64,000 nucleotides of DNA. Source: Oharaeibacter diazotrophicus (GTDB taxonomy: Bacteria > Pseudomonadota > Alphaproteobacteria > Rhizobiales > Pleomorphomonadaceae). The notes under the pieces were generated by a model. It was not told the origin of the DNA, made no database searches, and worked only from the letters and a program-made list of their open reading frames with translations. The position numbers and the translations under genes are program-made. Positions 35,843-44,360 of this stretch are shown piece by piece. Each line of letters starts with the position of its first letter. The first letter of the stretch is position 1. The stretch is from contig NZ_SNXY01000007.1 in the NCBI RefSeq assembly GCF_004362745.1, positions 434,001 through 498,000 of the forward strand. Reading direction: 5' to 3'.

Positions 35843-37390
35843 TCAGTCGCCCGACGCCGGCACGATAGCGTCGGCGGGCGTGGCGGCGGCGGATCGGCCG
35901 CCGCCGCAGAGCCGTTCGGCGTCGAGCAGGCCGGCACCGAACACCGGGTCGCGGCCGGCGGGGCCGAGGTCGTGCGCGCTCGCCTCCAGCACGGCCTCGA
36001 CGCCGGCCGGCGAGCCGCCGCGGCCGCCGGAGCGGGCGAGCGCGGCCGCCGCGGTCACGAAGGGCGCGGCGAAGGAGGTGCCGGTCCGCTTGGCGGCGCT
36101 GCCGCCGGCGGCGGCGGTCCAGACGTCGACGCCGGGGGCGGCGAGGTCGATGTAGTCGCCGTGGTTGGCGCGGCGATAGGCGGCGAGCCGGCCGTCGACG
36201 GCGGTGACCGCGACGACGCCGGCATAGGCCGCCGGATAGGACGGCGGTGCCGTGGCGCCGCCGTTGCCGGCCGCGGCCACCACGACGACACCGCGGGCGA
36301 CCGCCGCCTCGACGGCGCGTTCCAGCATCGGGTTGGGCGGTCCGGACAGGCTGAGGTTGACCACGCTCGCGCCCGCGCCGACCACCCGCTCCAGCGCGCC
36401 GACCAGCGTCGCGACGTCGGTGCGGTCGGCGGTGCCGCCGTCGCGGTAGAAGGCGTCGACCGCGACGAGGCGGGCACCGGGCAGCAGGCCCGGCGTCGGG
36501 CTGTCGGGCCGGCCGACCAAAAGGGCCGCGACGGCGGTACCGTGGTCGGTCGTGGACGGCTCCGTGGCGTCGCCGCGACCGGCCGAGGCCTCCAGCCGGG
36601 CGCCGCGCAGGGCCGGATGGCCGGTGTCGACGCCGGTGTCGACCAGCCCGATCGTCGGCGGTGCGCCGCAGGCCGCGGTGGCCGACGGGCTCCAGCGCAC
36701 CAGTGTCGGCGCGACGCAGCCCTCGCCGGTGCAGTCGCCCGCCTCGGTGTAGTAGTAGTCGTTGGTGGCGGCGAGCGCGCGCGCCGACACCGACAGGATC
36801 TCGCCGTAGCCGTCGACCAGGGACTTGCCCTTCGGCAGCTTCAGGCGCCACACGGTGGCGTCGAGCCGGGCGCCGGTGCGGCCGATCACGGCGAATCCGC
36901 GCGCCTCCAGCGCCTTCACGTCAGCCGCGGTCAGGCCGGAGGCCACCATCTCCTCGGGGGCGTAGGCCGGCTCGCCCGGGCGGCGGACGGATCGGGGCAC
37001 CGTGGCGATCGTCTGCGGTTCTGGAGCGGCCTTCGCCGGCGGTTCGCCGCGGCCGGAGGTGTCGTCGTCGTCGTCGCGGTCGGAGCCGTCGTCACCGGCG
37101 AAGTCCCGGACGCCGCCGTGGCGGCCGTCGGGCGTCTCGTAGGAGCCGCCGCCGTGGTCGTCGCCGTCCTCGGGATCGTCGTCGACGCTCTCGTCGCCGT
37201 CGCCGGGGTGGTCGTGCTCGCCGCCGCCGCGGTTGCCGTGGTCGTCGTGATCGCCATGCTCGCGCGCGGCGGCGGGCGAAGCGGTCGCGGCCAGGACGAC
37301 GCTCGCGACGGATATCCCGCCGGCGAGCGGCACGGTCGGTGCGAGGAGGAGCGCCGCCGCGGCGGCGCCCCTGAACAGGAGGCCCTTCAT
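35843..37390 (-). CDS. Secreted S8 (subtilisin-like) serine protease
   Basis: A 515-residue protein with a signal peptide (about 1-41). Residues 44-115 are a low-complexity His/Asp/Gly-rich region that could bind metal ions. The catalytic triad is visible: Asp251 in GLVDTGVDTGH, His283 in TDHGTAVAAL, Ser439 in GTSFAAPFV, with oxyanion Asn376 in AAAGNGG. Two Cys (220, 225) lie just before the domain. It is coupled (ATGA overlap) to a short upstream ORF and divergent from an ECF sigma/anti-sigma pair, which may control it. No typical I9 propeptide was recognised. Confidence 0.9.
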   Translation of the reverse strand: MKGLLFRGAAAAALLLAPTVPLAGGISVASVVLAATASPAAAREHGDHDDHGNRGGGEHDHPGDGDESVDDDPEDGDDHGGGSYETPDGRHGGVRDFAGDDGSDRDDDDDTSGRGEPPAKAAPEPQTIATVPRSVRRPGEPAYAPEEMVASGLTAADVKALEARGFAVIGRTGARLDATVWRLKLPKGKSLVDGYGEILSVSARALAATNDYYYTEAGDCTGEGCVAPTLVRWSPSATAACGAPPTIGLVDTGVDTGHPALRGARLEASAGRGDATEPSTTDHGTAVAALLVGRPDSPTPGLLPGARLVAVDAFYRDGGTADRTDVATLVGALERVVGAGASVVNLSLSGPPNPMLERAVEAAVARGVVVVAAAGNGGATAPPSYPAAYAGVVAVTAVDGRLAAYRRANHGDYIDLAAPGVDVWTAAAGGSAAKRTGTSFAAPFVTAAAALARSGGRGGSPAGVEAVLEASAHDLGPAGRDPVFGAGLLDAERLCGGGRSAAATPADAIVPASGD

Positions 37391-37578
37391 TCGCCGTCAC
37401 CCCTGCGCTCGCCGGAACGCCGCGCCGCGATCTGGAAGGTCACGGGCAGCCAGGCGGTCCAGTCCGCCGCGTCGGCCTCGGGTGCGGCCTCCGCCGCCCC
37501 GGTCGCCCGCCGTTCGGCCGTCGCGGCACCGCCGCGGTCCGTCGTGGGCGGCCTGTCGCCGTCGAAGAAGTTCCACAT
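37387..37578 (-). CDS. Short 63-residue protein upstream of the subtilase
   Basis: The frame starts at ATG 37578 with a good Shine-Dalgarno (GGGAGG, 7 nt spacing) and ends with ATGA overlap into the subtilase gene. It begins MWNFFDGDRPPTTD and contains DWTAWLPVTFQIA near the end; the rest is Ala/Arg rich. It has no signal peptide or helix long enough to span a membrane. It resembles no family I know. Coupling and Shine-Dalgarno support translation; it might be a leader or partner of the protease. Confidence 0.6.
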   Translation of the reverse strand: MWNFFDGDRPPTTDRGGAATAERRATGAAEAAPEADAADWTAWLPVTFQIAARRSGERRGDGE

Positions 37579-37705
37579 CGTCCGCCTCCCGTGCCGGGGC
37601 CGCACCGCCGCGGCGTCGCCCCGGTGTCCCGGCGTCCGGCTCTCCCCCTGGAGAACGCGTCACGCGCGCGACCTAATCCCGCGGCCGGGATATTCTGGGG
37701 ACACC

Positions 37706-37719
37706 ATCGCGAACGCGAT
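37706..37719. repeat. Hairpin in the subtilase/sigma divergent region
   Basis: ATCGCG-AA-CGCGAT is a perfect inverted repeat in the 223-bp gap between the short ORF (minus) and the sigma factor (plus). It may be a binding site for a regulator of either direction. No clear -35/-10 pair was found near it. Confidence 0.35.
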
Positions 37720-37801
37720 TCCCTCGCCCCGACTCTGCCCGACCGGGAATAGAGAATGGGTCCGGATCGTTGGTTCCGTCAAAGGGCAGTTGTCGACCCA
37801 G

Positions 37802-38293
37802 ATGCAGACCGTGATCGGCCCAGACCTCGTCCTGCTGCTGCCGCGGCTGAGGCGCTACGCGTTGTCGCTGACCAGATCGTCCACGGAAGCGGACGACCTG
37901 GTGCAGACCGCCTGCGTCAAGGCCCTGGCGGGTGCGTCGGGGTGGACGCCGGGCACGCGTTTCGACGCCTGGGTGTTCCGGGTGATGCGCAACGCGTGGA
38001 TCGACGGCCTGCGCCGCCGCAAGGTGGCCGGGGTCGTCACCGAGGTGGAGGCGGTGGACGGCGAGGTCCACGAGTCCGGGGAGCAGCGGGCGATGGCGAA
38101 GCTGACGCTCGACGACGTCCGGCGCGCGATCGACGCCCTGCCGACCGATCAGCGCGAGGTCGTACTGCTGGTCTGCGTCGAGGAGATGTCCTACCGCGAA
38201 GTCGCGGAAGTGCTGGACGTGCCGATCGGCACGGTGATGAGCCGGTTGGCGCGGGCGCGGCGCCGGCTGGCGGAGGCGACCGACGCGGCGTGA
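37802..38293 (+). CDS. ECF-family RNA polymerase sigma factor
   Basis: A 163-residue sigma-70 family protein with region 2 (RRYALSLTRSSTEADDLVQTACVKAL, then FDAWVFRVMRNAWID) and region 4 (LPTDQREVVLLVCVEEMSYREVAEVLDVPIGTVMSRLARARRRL). Start ATG 37802 gives the usual ECF length; a TTG nine codons upstream is less likely. A probable anti-sigma gene follows after 53 bp. The divergent secreted protease suggests an envelope-directed regulon, which is inference. Confidence 0.93.
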   Translation: MQTVIGPDLVLLLPRLRRYALSLTRSSTEADDLVQTACVKALAGASGWTPGTRFDAWVFRVMRNAWIDGLRRRKVAGVVTEVEAVDGEVHESGEQRAMAKLTLDDVRRAIDALPTDQREVVLLVCVEEMSYREVAEVLDVPIGTVMSRLARARRRLAEATDAA

Positions 38294-38346
38294 GCCGTGG
38301 TCGCATCGGGTGCCGGGGGTTGGCGAGACGATGGTGGATGCGTGAG

Positions 38347-39105
38347 ATGGCCTTGGAACACCTGACCGACGAGCACCTTGTCGCCTATACCGACGGCGAA
38401 CTCGACGAGGCTTCCGCCCGCCGCGTCGAGATCGCCATGGCGGCCGATCCCGACGTCGCGCGCCGCGTCATGGCGTTCCAGCGCAGCCGCCGCCTCGTCC
38501 GCGCCGCCTTCGCCGCCGAACCGGTCGAGGTACCGCCGGCGCTGCGCGAGGCCGTCGAGGCCCGGATCGCGGCCGTCGAAGCCCGGACCGTGCCGAAGGC
38601 GGAGGGCAGCGTGGTGCCGTTCCGGCCGCGTCGGCCGATCGGCGGCGGCTTCTCGGGCCTGTTGCGCGGCGCCGCGGCGGCGGCCGCGGTGGCGGCCGTC
38701 GCCGCCGGCGCCGGCCTCTACGTCGGGCGCGGGCCGTCGGCCGAGACGACCGCGGTCGCCGTCCTCGACCGCCCGGAGACCGCCGAGGCGCTCTCGACCC
38801 GGGCCGCCGGCGACGGCGTCACGATCGACGGCGCCCGGGTCTCGCTGGTCCAGAGCTACGTGCTCGCTGACGGCTCGCTCTGCCGCGAGATCGCGGTCGA
38901 GGAGGCCTCCGGTGCGACTTCCGCGCTGGCCTGCCGGGCGGCGGGCCGCTGGGAGGTGCGCTTCTCGGCGCGGCAGCCGGCCGCCGTCGACGGCTATGCG
39001 CCGGCCTCGGGCGCCACGGCGATCGACGGCTACCTGGACGCCGTCGGTGCCGGTTCGCCGCTCGACCCCGTCGCCGAGGCGGCGGCGTTGGCGGCGCTGC
39101 GCTGA
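38347..39105 (+). CDS. Probable membrane anti-sigma factor
   Basis: A 252-residue protein (alternative ATG at 38338). The N-terminal LTDEHLVAYTDGELDEASARRVEIAMAADPDVARRV is a typical anti-sigma cytoplasmic helix set without the zinc motif HxxxCxxC. One Ala-rich transmembrane helix lies near 102-125 (LLRGAAAAAAVAAVAAGAGLYV region), followed by a periplasmic domain with two cysteines (about 178 and 195). It would hold the sigma factor encoded upstream at the membrane until a periplasmic signal arrives. Confidence 0.82.
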   Translation: MALEHLTDEHLVAYTDGELDEASARRVEIAMAADPDVARRVMAFQRSRRLVRAAFAAEPVEVPPALREAVEARIAAVEARTVPKAEGSVVPFRPRRPIGGGFSGLLRGAAAAAAVAAVAAGAGLYVGRGPSAETTAVAVLDRPETAEALSTRAAGDGVTIDGARVSLVQSYVLADGSLCREIAVEEASGATSALACRAAGRWEVRFSARQPAAVDGYAPASGATAIDGYLDAVGAGSPLDPVAEAAALAALR

Positions 39106-39210
39106 GCGCGCCGCCGGCCCGGAAGGTTCCGTTTCCACCGGGGCGCACGATGGTCTAGGGATGGACGGGATCCGGCCCGGACGGCCGGTCGTTCATTCCG
39201 AGAGCCGGCG

Positions 39211-40167
39211 ATGCAGGACGCGAGCACCAAGGTCAGCACCCACGATTCCGCCGAGGATCCGCGCAACGCGGCGGTCCTCATCCACGTCGACGGCAAGCTC
39301 TACCCGCGCGAGGAGGCCAAGGTCTCGGTCTACGATTCGGGCTTCATGATGGGCGACGGCATCTGGGAGGGCCTCCGGCTCTACGAGGGCCACGTCGCCT
39401 TCCTCGCCGACCATCTCGACCGGCTCTACGAGGCCGCCAAGGCGATCGACCTCGACATCGGGATGACCCCCGCCGCGCTCGAAGCGGTGCTCTACGACAC
39501 CCTCGCCGCAAACGGCATGACCGACGGCGTCCACATCCGCCTGATGGTGACGCGCGGCAAGAAGAAGAACCCGTTCCAGGATCCGCGCCTGTCGGTCTAC
39601 GGCCCGACCATCGTGATCATCCCGGAATACAAGGTCGCCTCCGAGGCGACCGTCGAGCGCGGCCTGTCGCTGTTCACGGTGCACGTCCACCGCCAGACCC
39701 CGGACAGCCAGGATCCCAAGCTCAACTCGCACTCCAAGCTGAACTGCATCCTGGCGCTGATCCAGGCGCTGAAGGCGGGCGGCGACGAGGCGCTGATGCT
39801 GGACCCGCACGGCTTCGTCAACACCTGCAATTCCACCAACTTCTTCATCGTCCGCAAGGGCGAGGTCTGGACCTCGTCCGGCGACCACTGCATGAACGGC
39901 ATCACCCGCCGCAAGGTGATCGAGGCCTGCCGCGGCGCCGGCATCCCGGTGTTCGAGCGCAACTATTCGCTGGTCGACACCTACGGCGCCGACGAGGCCT
40001 TCGTCACCGGCACCTTCGGCGCGCAGACCCCGGTGGTCTCGATCGACGGCCGCACCATCGGCGACGGCCGCCCCGGCCCGATGTTCCGCCGCATCCGCGG
40101 GCTCTACAAGGACCTCGTCGTGCGCGACCGCGCGGCCGCGGCCGAGCGCGCAGCGGCCCGGGGCTGA
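39211..40167 (+). CDS. Class IV PLP aminotransferase (BCAT/D-amino-acid aminotransferase-like)
   Basis: A 318-residue fold-type IV transaminase. The PLP lysine is K176 in LNSHSKLNC. Other marks are YDSGFMMGDGIWEGLRLY near the start and TFGAQTPVVSIDGRTIGDG near the end. In classic family members a Glu binds the pyridine nitrogen at the position of T205 here (GFVNTCNSTNFF, 201-212); Thr at this site seems to be a trait of a subfamily rather than decay. Amino-acid specificity is unknown. It is 7 bp upstream of the Nudix gene. Confidence 0.85.
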   Translation: MQDASTKVSTHDSAEDPRNAAVLIHVDGKLYPREEAKVSVYDSGFMMGDGIWEGLRLYEGHVAFLADHLDRLYEAAKAIDLDIGMTPAALEAVLYDTLAANGMTDGVHIRLMVTRGKKKNPFQDPRLSVYGPTIVIIPEYKVASEATVERGLSLFTVHVHRQTPDSQDPKLNSHSKLNCILALIQALKAGGDEALMLDPHGFVNTCNSTNFFIVRKGEVWTSSGDHCMNGITRRKVIEACRGAGIPVFERNYSLVDTYGADEAFVTGTFGAQTPVVSIDGRTIGDGRPGPMFRRIRGLYKDLVVRDRAAAAERAAARG

Positions 40168-40174
40168 GCGGGCG

Positions 40175-40786
40175 ATGTCCGACGACGCCCTGCCGCCGAG
40201 CCGGCTTCCGCCCGCCCGCGTCGCCGACCGGCGCCGGGTCTACGAAGGCTGGCTCGCTCTCGACGTGGTGGTGATCGACACGCTGGTGCGCGGCGTGCCG
40301 ACGCGGCTGCGCCGCGAGGTCCACGACCACGGCAACGGCGCCGCCGTGCTCGCCTACGACCCGGCCCGCCGCACGGCCGTGATGGTGCGTCAGGTCCGCG
40401 CGGCCGCCCTGGTCGCCGACGGCGCCGGCGTCACGCTCGAGGTGCCGGCCGGACTCGTCGACCACGGCGAGGATCCGGCGGCGACCGCCCGGCGCGAGGC
40501 CGGCGAGGAGGCCGGCGTCGTGCTCGTCTCGCTCGACCTCGTCGCCAATCCCTACGCCTCGCCGGGGGCGCTGACCGAGCGGCTCTGGCTCTATCTCGCC
40601 GAGATCGATCCGACTGCCCCGCGCACCGGCGGCGGCGGCGTCGCCCACGAGCACGAGGAGATCGAGGTGCTCGACGTGCCGCTGCGCCTGCTCGCCGTCA
40701 TGGCCGACGACGGCCGGCTGATCGACATGAAGACGCTGCTCCTGGTGGAGACGCTCAGGCGTCGCCGGCCGGACCTTTTCGCGTGA
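40175..40786 (+). CDS. Nudix hydrolase, ADP-ribose/NDP-sugar pyrophosphatase type
   Basis: A 203-residue protein with a complete Nudix box GLVDHGEDPAATARREAGEEAGV (about 91-113; split G-x5-E then REAGEEAG). The N-terminal part VYEGWLALDVVVID and the layout before the box fit the NudF/GDP-mannose pyrophosphatase group. It would hydrolyse a nucleoside-diphosphate sugar such as ADP-ribose. It overlaps nothing and closely follows the aminotransferase gene. Confidence 0.88.
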   Translation: MSDDALPPSRLPPARVADRRRVYEGWLALDVVVIDTLVRGVPTRLRREVHDHGNGAAVLAYDPARRTAVMVRQVRAAALVADGAGVTLEVPAGLVDHGEDPAATARREAGEEAGVVLVSLDLVANPYASPGALTERLWLYLAEIDPTAPRTGGGGVAHEHEEIEVLDVPLRLLAVMADDGRLIDMKTLLLVETLRRRRPDLFA

Positions 40787-40804
40787 GGAGGGAACGGCGG
40801 CGGG

Positions 40805-41614
40805 CTATTCGCCGCCGCCGGCCTTGCGGACGGTGAAGCCGCGGCTCGGGTTGTAGCCGTAGACCGCGCCGGCGAGGAACAGCACCAGCGTGCCGCCGAC
40901 GACGCCGAGCGACCACCATTCCGCGCGCATGTAGAGCCCGAAGCGCAGCGCCTCGACGGCGTAGGTGAACGGGTTGAGCTGGCAAAGCTGCCAGACCAGA
41001 TACGAACTCTCGCGCATCTTCCAGAGCGGATAGAGCGCCGACGACATGAAGAAGGTCGGGAAGATGATGAAGTTCATCACACCCGCGAAGTTCTCCAACT
41101 GCCGGATCGTCGACGACAGCAGCATGCCGAGGCTGCCGAGCATCAGGCCGGTCATCATCAGGATCGGCAGGGCGGTCAGGTAGCCCCAGGCCGGCATCTT
41201 GATGCCGAACAGATAGGCGACCGCGAGGAAGGCGTAGGCCTGGATGATCGAGACGAGGGCACCGGCGAAGAGCTTGGAGAACAGCACGAACCACCGCGGC
41301 AACGGCGTCGTCAGAAGGACGCGCATCGAGCCCATCTCGCGGTCGTAGACCATCGACAGCGACGACTGCATGCCGTTGAAGAGCTGGATCATCGCCAACA
41401 GGCCGGGCACGATGTAGACGTCGTACTCGACATAGGTCCGGTAGGGCGGCTGCATCGACAGGCCGAGCACGGCGCGAAAGCCGGCGGCGAAGATCAGGAG
41501 CCAGACCAGCGGCCGCACCAGCGCCGAGAAGAAGCGTTCGCGCTGGTGCAGGAAGCGCAGGATCTCGCGGCCGACGATGCCGACGAAGGCGCGGCGGTAG
41601 ACGGTGAGGTTCAC
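40805..41614 (-). CDS. ABC-2 type permease, PQQ-alcohol-oxidation-associated
   Basis: A 269-residue membrane protein with six helices of the ABC-2 type (NodJ/DrrB-like): RPLVWLLIFAAGFRAVL, a DREMGSMRVLLTTPLPRW loop, then TGLMLGSLGMLLSS and FPTFFMSSALYPL. GTG 41614 is the start, overlapping the ATPase stop as GTGA; longer frames run into the ATPase gene and are rejected. Family knowledge: such permease/ATPase pairs occur beside PQQ-dependent alcohol dehydrogenase genes. What is moved is not known. Confidence 0.88.
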   Translation of the reverse strand: MNLTVYRRAFVGIVGREILRFLHQRERFFSALVRPLVWLLIFAAGFRAVLGLSMQPPYRTYVEYDVYIVPGLLAMIQLFNGMQSSLSMVYDREMGSMRVLLTTPLPRWFVLFSKLFAGALVSIIQAYAFLAVAYLFGIKMPAWGYLTALPILMMTGLMLGSLGMLLSSTIRQLENFAGVMNFIIFPTFFMSSALYPLWKMRESSYLVWQLCQLNPFTYAVEALRFGLYMRAEWWSLGVVGGTLVLFLAGAVYGYNPSRGFTVRKAGGGE

Positions 41615-42363
41615 GCCGCATCCTCCCGGGCCGGACGGCCGATCAGCTTGGCGAAGGCGGCGTCGAGGCTCGCCGTGCCGGTGGACGCCACCACGCCGGC
41701 GGCGGTGCCGCTGGCGACGATGCGCCCCTTGTTCATGACGACGAGGTCGTCGTCGGCGTGGATCTCGTCGATCAGGTGGGTGGTCCACAGCACCGCGAGG
41801 CCGCGGGTGCGCGCGAGCTCGTGGACGTGGCCGACGATGGCCTTGCGCGTCGGCACGTCGAGGCCGACGGTCGCTTCGTCGAGCACGACCAGCTGCGGGT
41901 CGTGCAGCAGGGCGCGGGCGATCTCGACCCGGCGGCGGTGGCCGCCGTTGAGGGCGCGCACCTTCTCGTCGATGCGCTCGGCGGTGTCGAGGCGCGACAG
42001 CTCCTCCTCGATGCGCCGGTCGGCGTCGCGGATCGACATGCCGCGCAGCCGCGCGAAGTAGCGCAGGTTCTGCCGCACCGTGAGGTCGAGGTCGAGCGTG
42101 GTCTGCTGGAACACCACGCCGAGCGGGGCGAGCGCCTGCGGACCGGCCTCGGCGAGCGTGCGCCCGCAGATCGCGATCGACCCGACGCGGGTGTCGAACA
42201 GCCGCGTGATCAGCGAGAACAGCGTGGTCTTGCCGGCGCCGTTCGGGCCGAGCAGCGCGGTGAAACGGCCGCGGCGGACGGTGAAGCCGACGTCGTCGAG
42301 GGCGAGGCGGCCGGCGTAGGAGAAGGAGACGTCCTTCACCTCGAGCACGGCATCGGACTGCAT
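41611..42363 (-). CDS. ABC transporter ATPase, PQQ-alcohol-oxidation-associated
   Basis: A 250-residue ATPase with Walker A GPNGAGKTT (about 39-47), a variant signature LNGGHRRRVEIARA (LSGGQ replaced by LNGGH), Walker B LVVLDEATVGLD and H-loop TTHLIDE. It pairs with the ABC-2 permease that overlaps it by 4 bp. The LNGGH signature and gene context match the ATPase family linked to PQQ-dependent alcohol dehydrogenase systems. Confidence 0.88.
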   Translation of the reverse strand: MQSDAVLEVKDVSFSYAGRLALDDVGFTVRRGRFTALLGPNGAGKTTLFSLITRLFDTRVGSIAICGRTLAEAGPQALAPLGVVFQQTTLDLDLTVRQNLRYFARLRGMSIRDADRRIEEELSRLDTAERIDEKVRALNGGHRRRVEIARALLHDPQLVVLDEATVGLDVPTRKAIVGHVHELARTRGLAVLWTTHLIDEIHADDDLVVMNKGRIVASGTAAGVVASTGTASLDAAFAKLIGRPAREDAA

Positions 42364-42440
42364 GGTCACCGGCGAACCTCCCTTCGCTGGTCGCTGTCGG
42401 CCGACGGTCCGGCGCGCGGCGGCGCCGGACCGCGGCGACG

Positions 42441-42680
42441 TCAGGGCTTGGCGGCCGGCTGCTCGTCGGTGTCGTCGGCGCCGGGCTCCGGCGCGTATTC
42501 GCAGCGCCAGTTCTTGATCGTCCAGCCCTTGTTCTCGGCCTGCCAGCTGGCGATGTAGAACTGGGCGTCGAAGACGCATTCGTTGAGCGACTTGTAGCTC
42601 TCGAACTGCAGGCGCTGCTCGTGGCAGGACGAGGGATCGCTTGCCATGCAGAGCATCATGACGATGTCGAAGATGTTCAT
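42441..42680 (-). CDS. Short cysteine-containing protein of the PQQ-associated cluster
   Basis: A 79-residue protein starting MNIFDIVMMLCMASD with an AAGG Shine-Dalgarno. The first 12 residues are hydrophobic and could be a short signal or anchor. Four cysteines (in MLCMA, SSCHE, NECVF, WRCEY) may form two disulfides outside the cytoplasm. The frame extends further upstream but the extra part is not gene-like. It lies 77 bp upstream of the ATPase gene on the same strand. Function unknown. Confidence 0.7.
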   Translation of the reverse strand: MNIFDIVMMLCMASDPSSCHEQRLQFESYKSLNECVFDAQFYIASWQAENKGWTIKNWRCEYAPEPGADDTDEQPAAKP

Positions 42681-43086
42681 CGGACCTTCAGAACTCCTCC
42701 CGTGGCGCCGGTTCCCCTCCGCTCGCGGCGGTTCCTCCCGACCGGCTCCTTCCGGGCTGACGACAATATCCGCGGACCGGGGTGGGTCAAGCCGCGGTGG
42801 TGACGGCGTTTCGCCGCCGGCACCCGGGTCGGGACGGCGGATTTCGCCGGATCGGGGGGCGCGAGCCGGTGCCGATCGACCTTGACAGGGCGACGGTGCG
42901 TCATTTTGATCCGCGTCTCGGTCTTGAAGAAGTGCGCCGGGCCATCGATTTTCGCATGGAGACGGGAACAACAGACCAAATCAAATAGAGAATGTTTCCC
43001 GTTTCGTCCTCGGTGTTCTGGATCATGACAAGATTTTAATGTTCCGGACGATCGAGGAGCCTGACGGGTTTCGGGAGGATGACGGG
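42681..43086. promoter_or_regulatory. Divergent regulatory region of the PQQ-associated cluster
   Basis: This 406-bp gap separates the minus-strand ABC genes from the plus-strand binding-protein genes. TTGACA (42882-42887), 17 bp, TTTGAT (42905-42910) form a good sigma-70-like promoter on the plus strand. From about 42900 to 43050 the DNA is distinctly AT-richer. An imperfect inverted repeat, ACGGGAACA (42962-42970) and TGTTTCCCGT (42993-43002), may be a regulator site. No gene was recognised. Confidence 0.5.
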
Positions 43087-44295
43087 ATGGAACTTCTGAA
43101 CCGGGGCGCGACGCGCCTGGCCGCCGTGCTGGTCGCGGCCACCACCACGCTCGCGGCACCGGCCGCCCGGGCCGAGGATCCCGCGACGATCTCGGTCGGG
43201 TACATCCAGTGGGGCGTGCCGCGCGCGACGCTGTCGATCGTCGACCTTCCGACCCCGGACCGGGGCGTCGCCGGCGCCCGCCTCGCCATCGACGACAACA
43301 ACACCACCGGCAAGTTCACCAAGCAGCACTACGAACTGGTCGAGAAGGTCGTCGCGTCGGTGGACGAGGCGGTGAAGGCCTACGACGAGCTCGCCGCCGC
43401 CGGCGTCAAGATGGTGGTCGCCGACCTCCCTGCCGACGGCATCCTGGCGCTCGCCGACCGCGACAAGGACCCCGCCAGCCTGATCTTCAACGTCTCGGCG
43501 CGCGAGGATTCCCTGCGCGAGGAGAATTGCCGCGCCAACGTCGTCCACGTCGCGCCGACCTACAGCATGCTCGCCGACGGCCTCGCCCAGTATCTCGTCT
43601 GGAAGAAGTGGCCGCGCTGGCTGCTGCTGACGGGCGCGCTGCCGCAGGACAAGATCTGGGCCGACGCCCTGAAGCGGGCGGCCGAGCGCTTCGGCGGCGA
43701 GATCGTCGAGGAGCGGGTCTATTCCTCGACCGACACCTCGGCGCGCACCGACAGCGGCCACACCCAGGTGCAGCGCCAGATCCCGGTGTTCACCCAGAAC
43801 GCGCCCGAGCACGACTTCGTGCTGGTGGCCGACGAGAGCCAGATCTTCGGCCAGTACATCCCCTACCGTACCTGGGACCCGCGCCCGGTGGGCGGCTCGG
43901 CGGGGCTGGTGCCGACCGAGTGGGATCCCTCGCACGAGCAGTGGGGCGGCTGGCAGACCCAGGACCGCTTCCGCAACATGGCCAAGCGCGGCATGCGCGC
44001 CATCGACGCCGACGCCTGGACCGCCGTGCGCATCATCGGCGAAGGCGCGACTCGCGCCCGCACGTCCGATCCGCAGCAGATCCGCGACTACGTGCTCGGC
44101 CCGAAGATGCAGATCGCCGCCTACAAGGGCGAGAAGCTGACGATCCGCTCGTGGAACCACCAGCTGCGCCAGCCGATCCTGCTGACCGACCGCGGCACTG
44201 TGGTGTCGGTGTCGCCGCAGGAGGGCTTCCTGCACGAGCGCACCGAACTCGACACGCTCGGCATCGACCAGCCCGAGACGGCCTGCAAGTTCTGA
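43087..44295 (+). CDS. ABC substrate-binding-like protein, PQQ-alcohol-dehydrogenase-associated
   Basis: A 402-residue periplasmic protein with a signal peptide (to about residue 30, AARAED). The mature part is of the Leu/Ile/Val-binding type (periplasmic-binding fold I): ISVGYIQWGVPRATLSIVDLP, GARLAIDDNNTTGKF and a strongly conserved Trp-rich region WDPSHEQWGGWQTQDRF. It matches the binding-protein family found beside PQQ-dependent alcohol dehydrogenases. ATG 43087 has GGAGG 7 nt upstream and directly precedes the signal peptide. Confidence 0.88.
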   Translation: MELLNRGATRLAAVLVAATTTLAAPAARAEDPATISVGYIQWGVPRATLSIVDLPTPDRGVAGARLAIDDNNTTGKFTKQHYELVEKVVASVDEAVKAYDELAAAGVKMVVADLPADGILALADRDKDPASLIFNVSAREDSLREENCRANVVHVAPTYSMLADGLAQYLVWKKWPRWLLLTGALPQDKIWADALKRAAERFGGEIVEERVYSSTDTSARTDSGHTQVQRQIPVFTQNAPEHDFVLVADESQIFGQYIPYRTWDPRPVGGSAGLVPTEWDPSHEQWGGWQTQDRFRNMAKRGMRAIDADAWTAVRIIGEGATRARTSDPQQIRDYVLGPKMQIAAYKGEKLTIRSWNHQLRQPILLTDRGTVVSVSPQEGFLHERTELDTLGIDQPETACKF

Positions 44296-44360
44296 CCAGG
44301 ACCGCCGGTGCGGGAGCAAGGCCGGCGATCGACGGACAACGACACCAGGGAGGAGAGACA

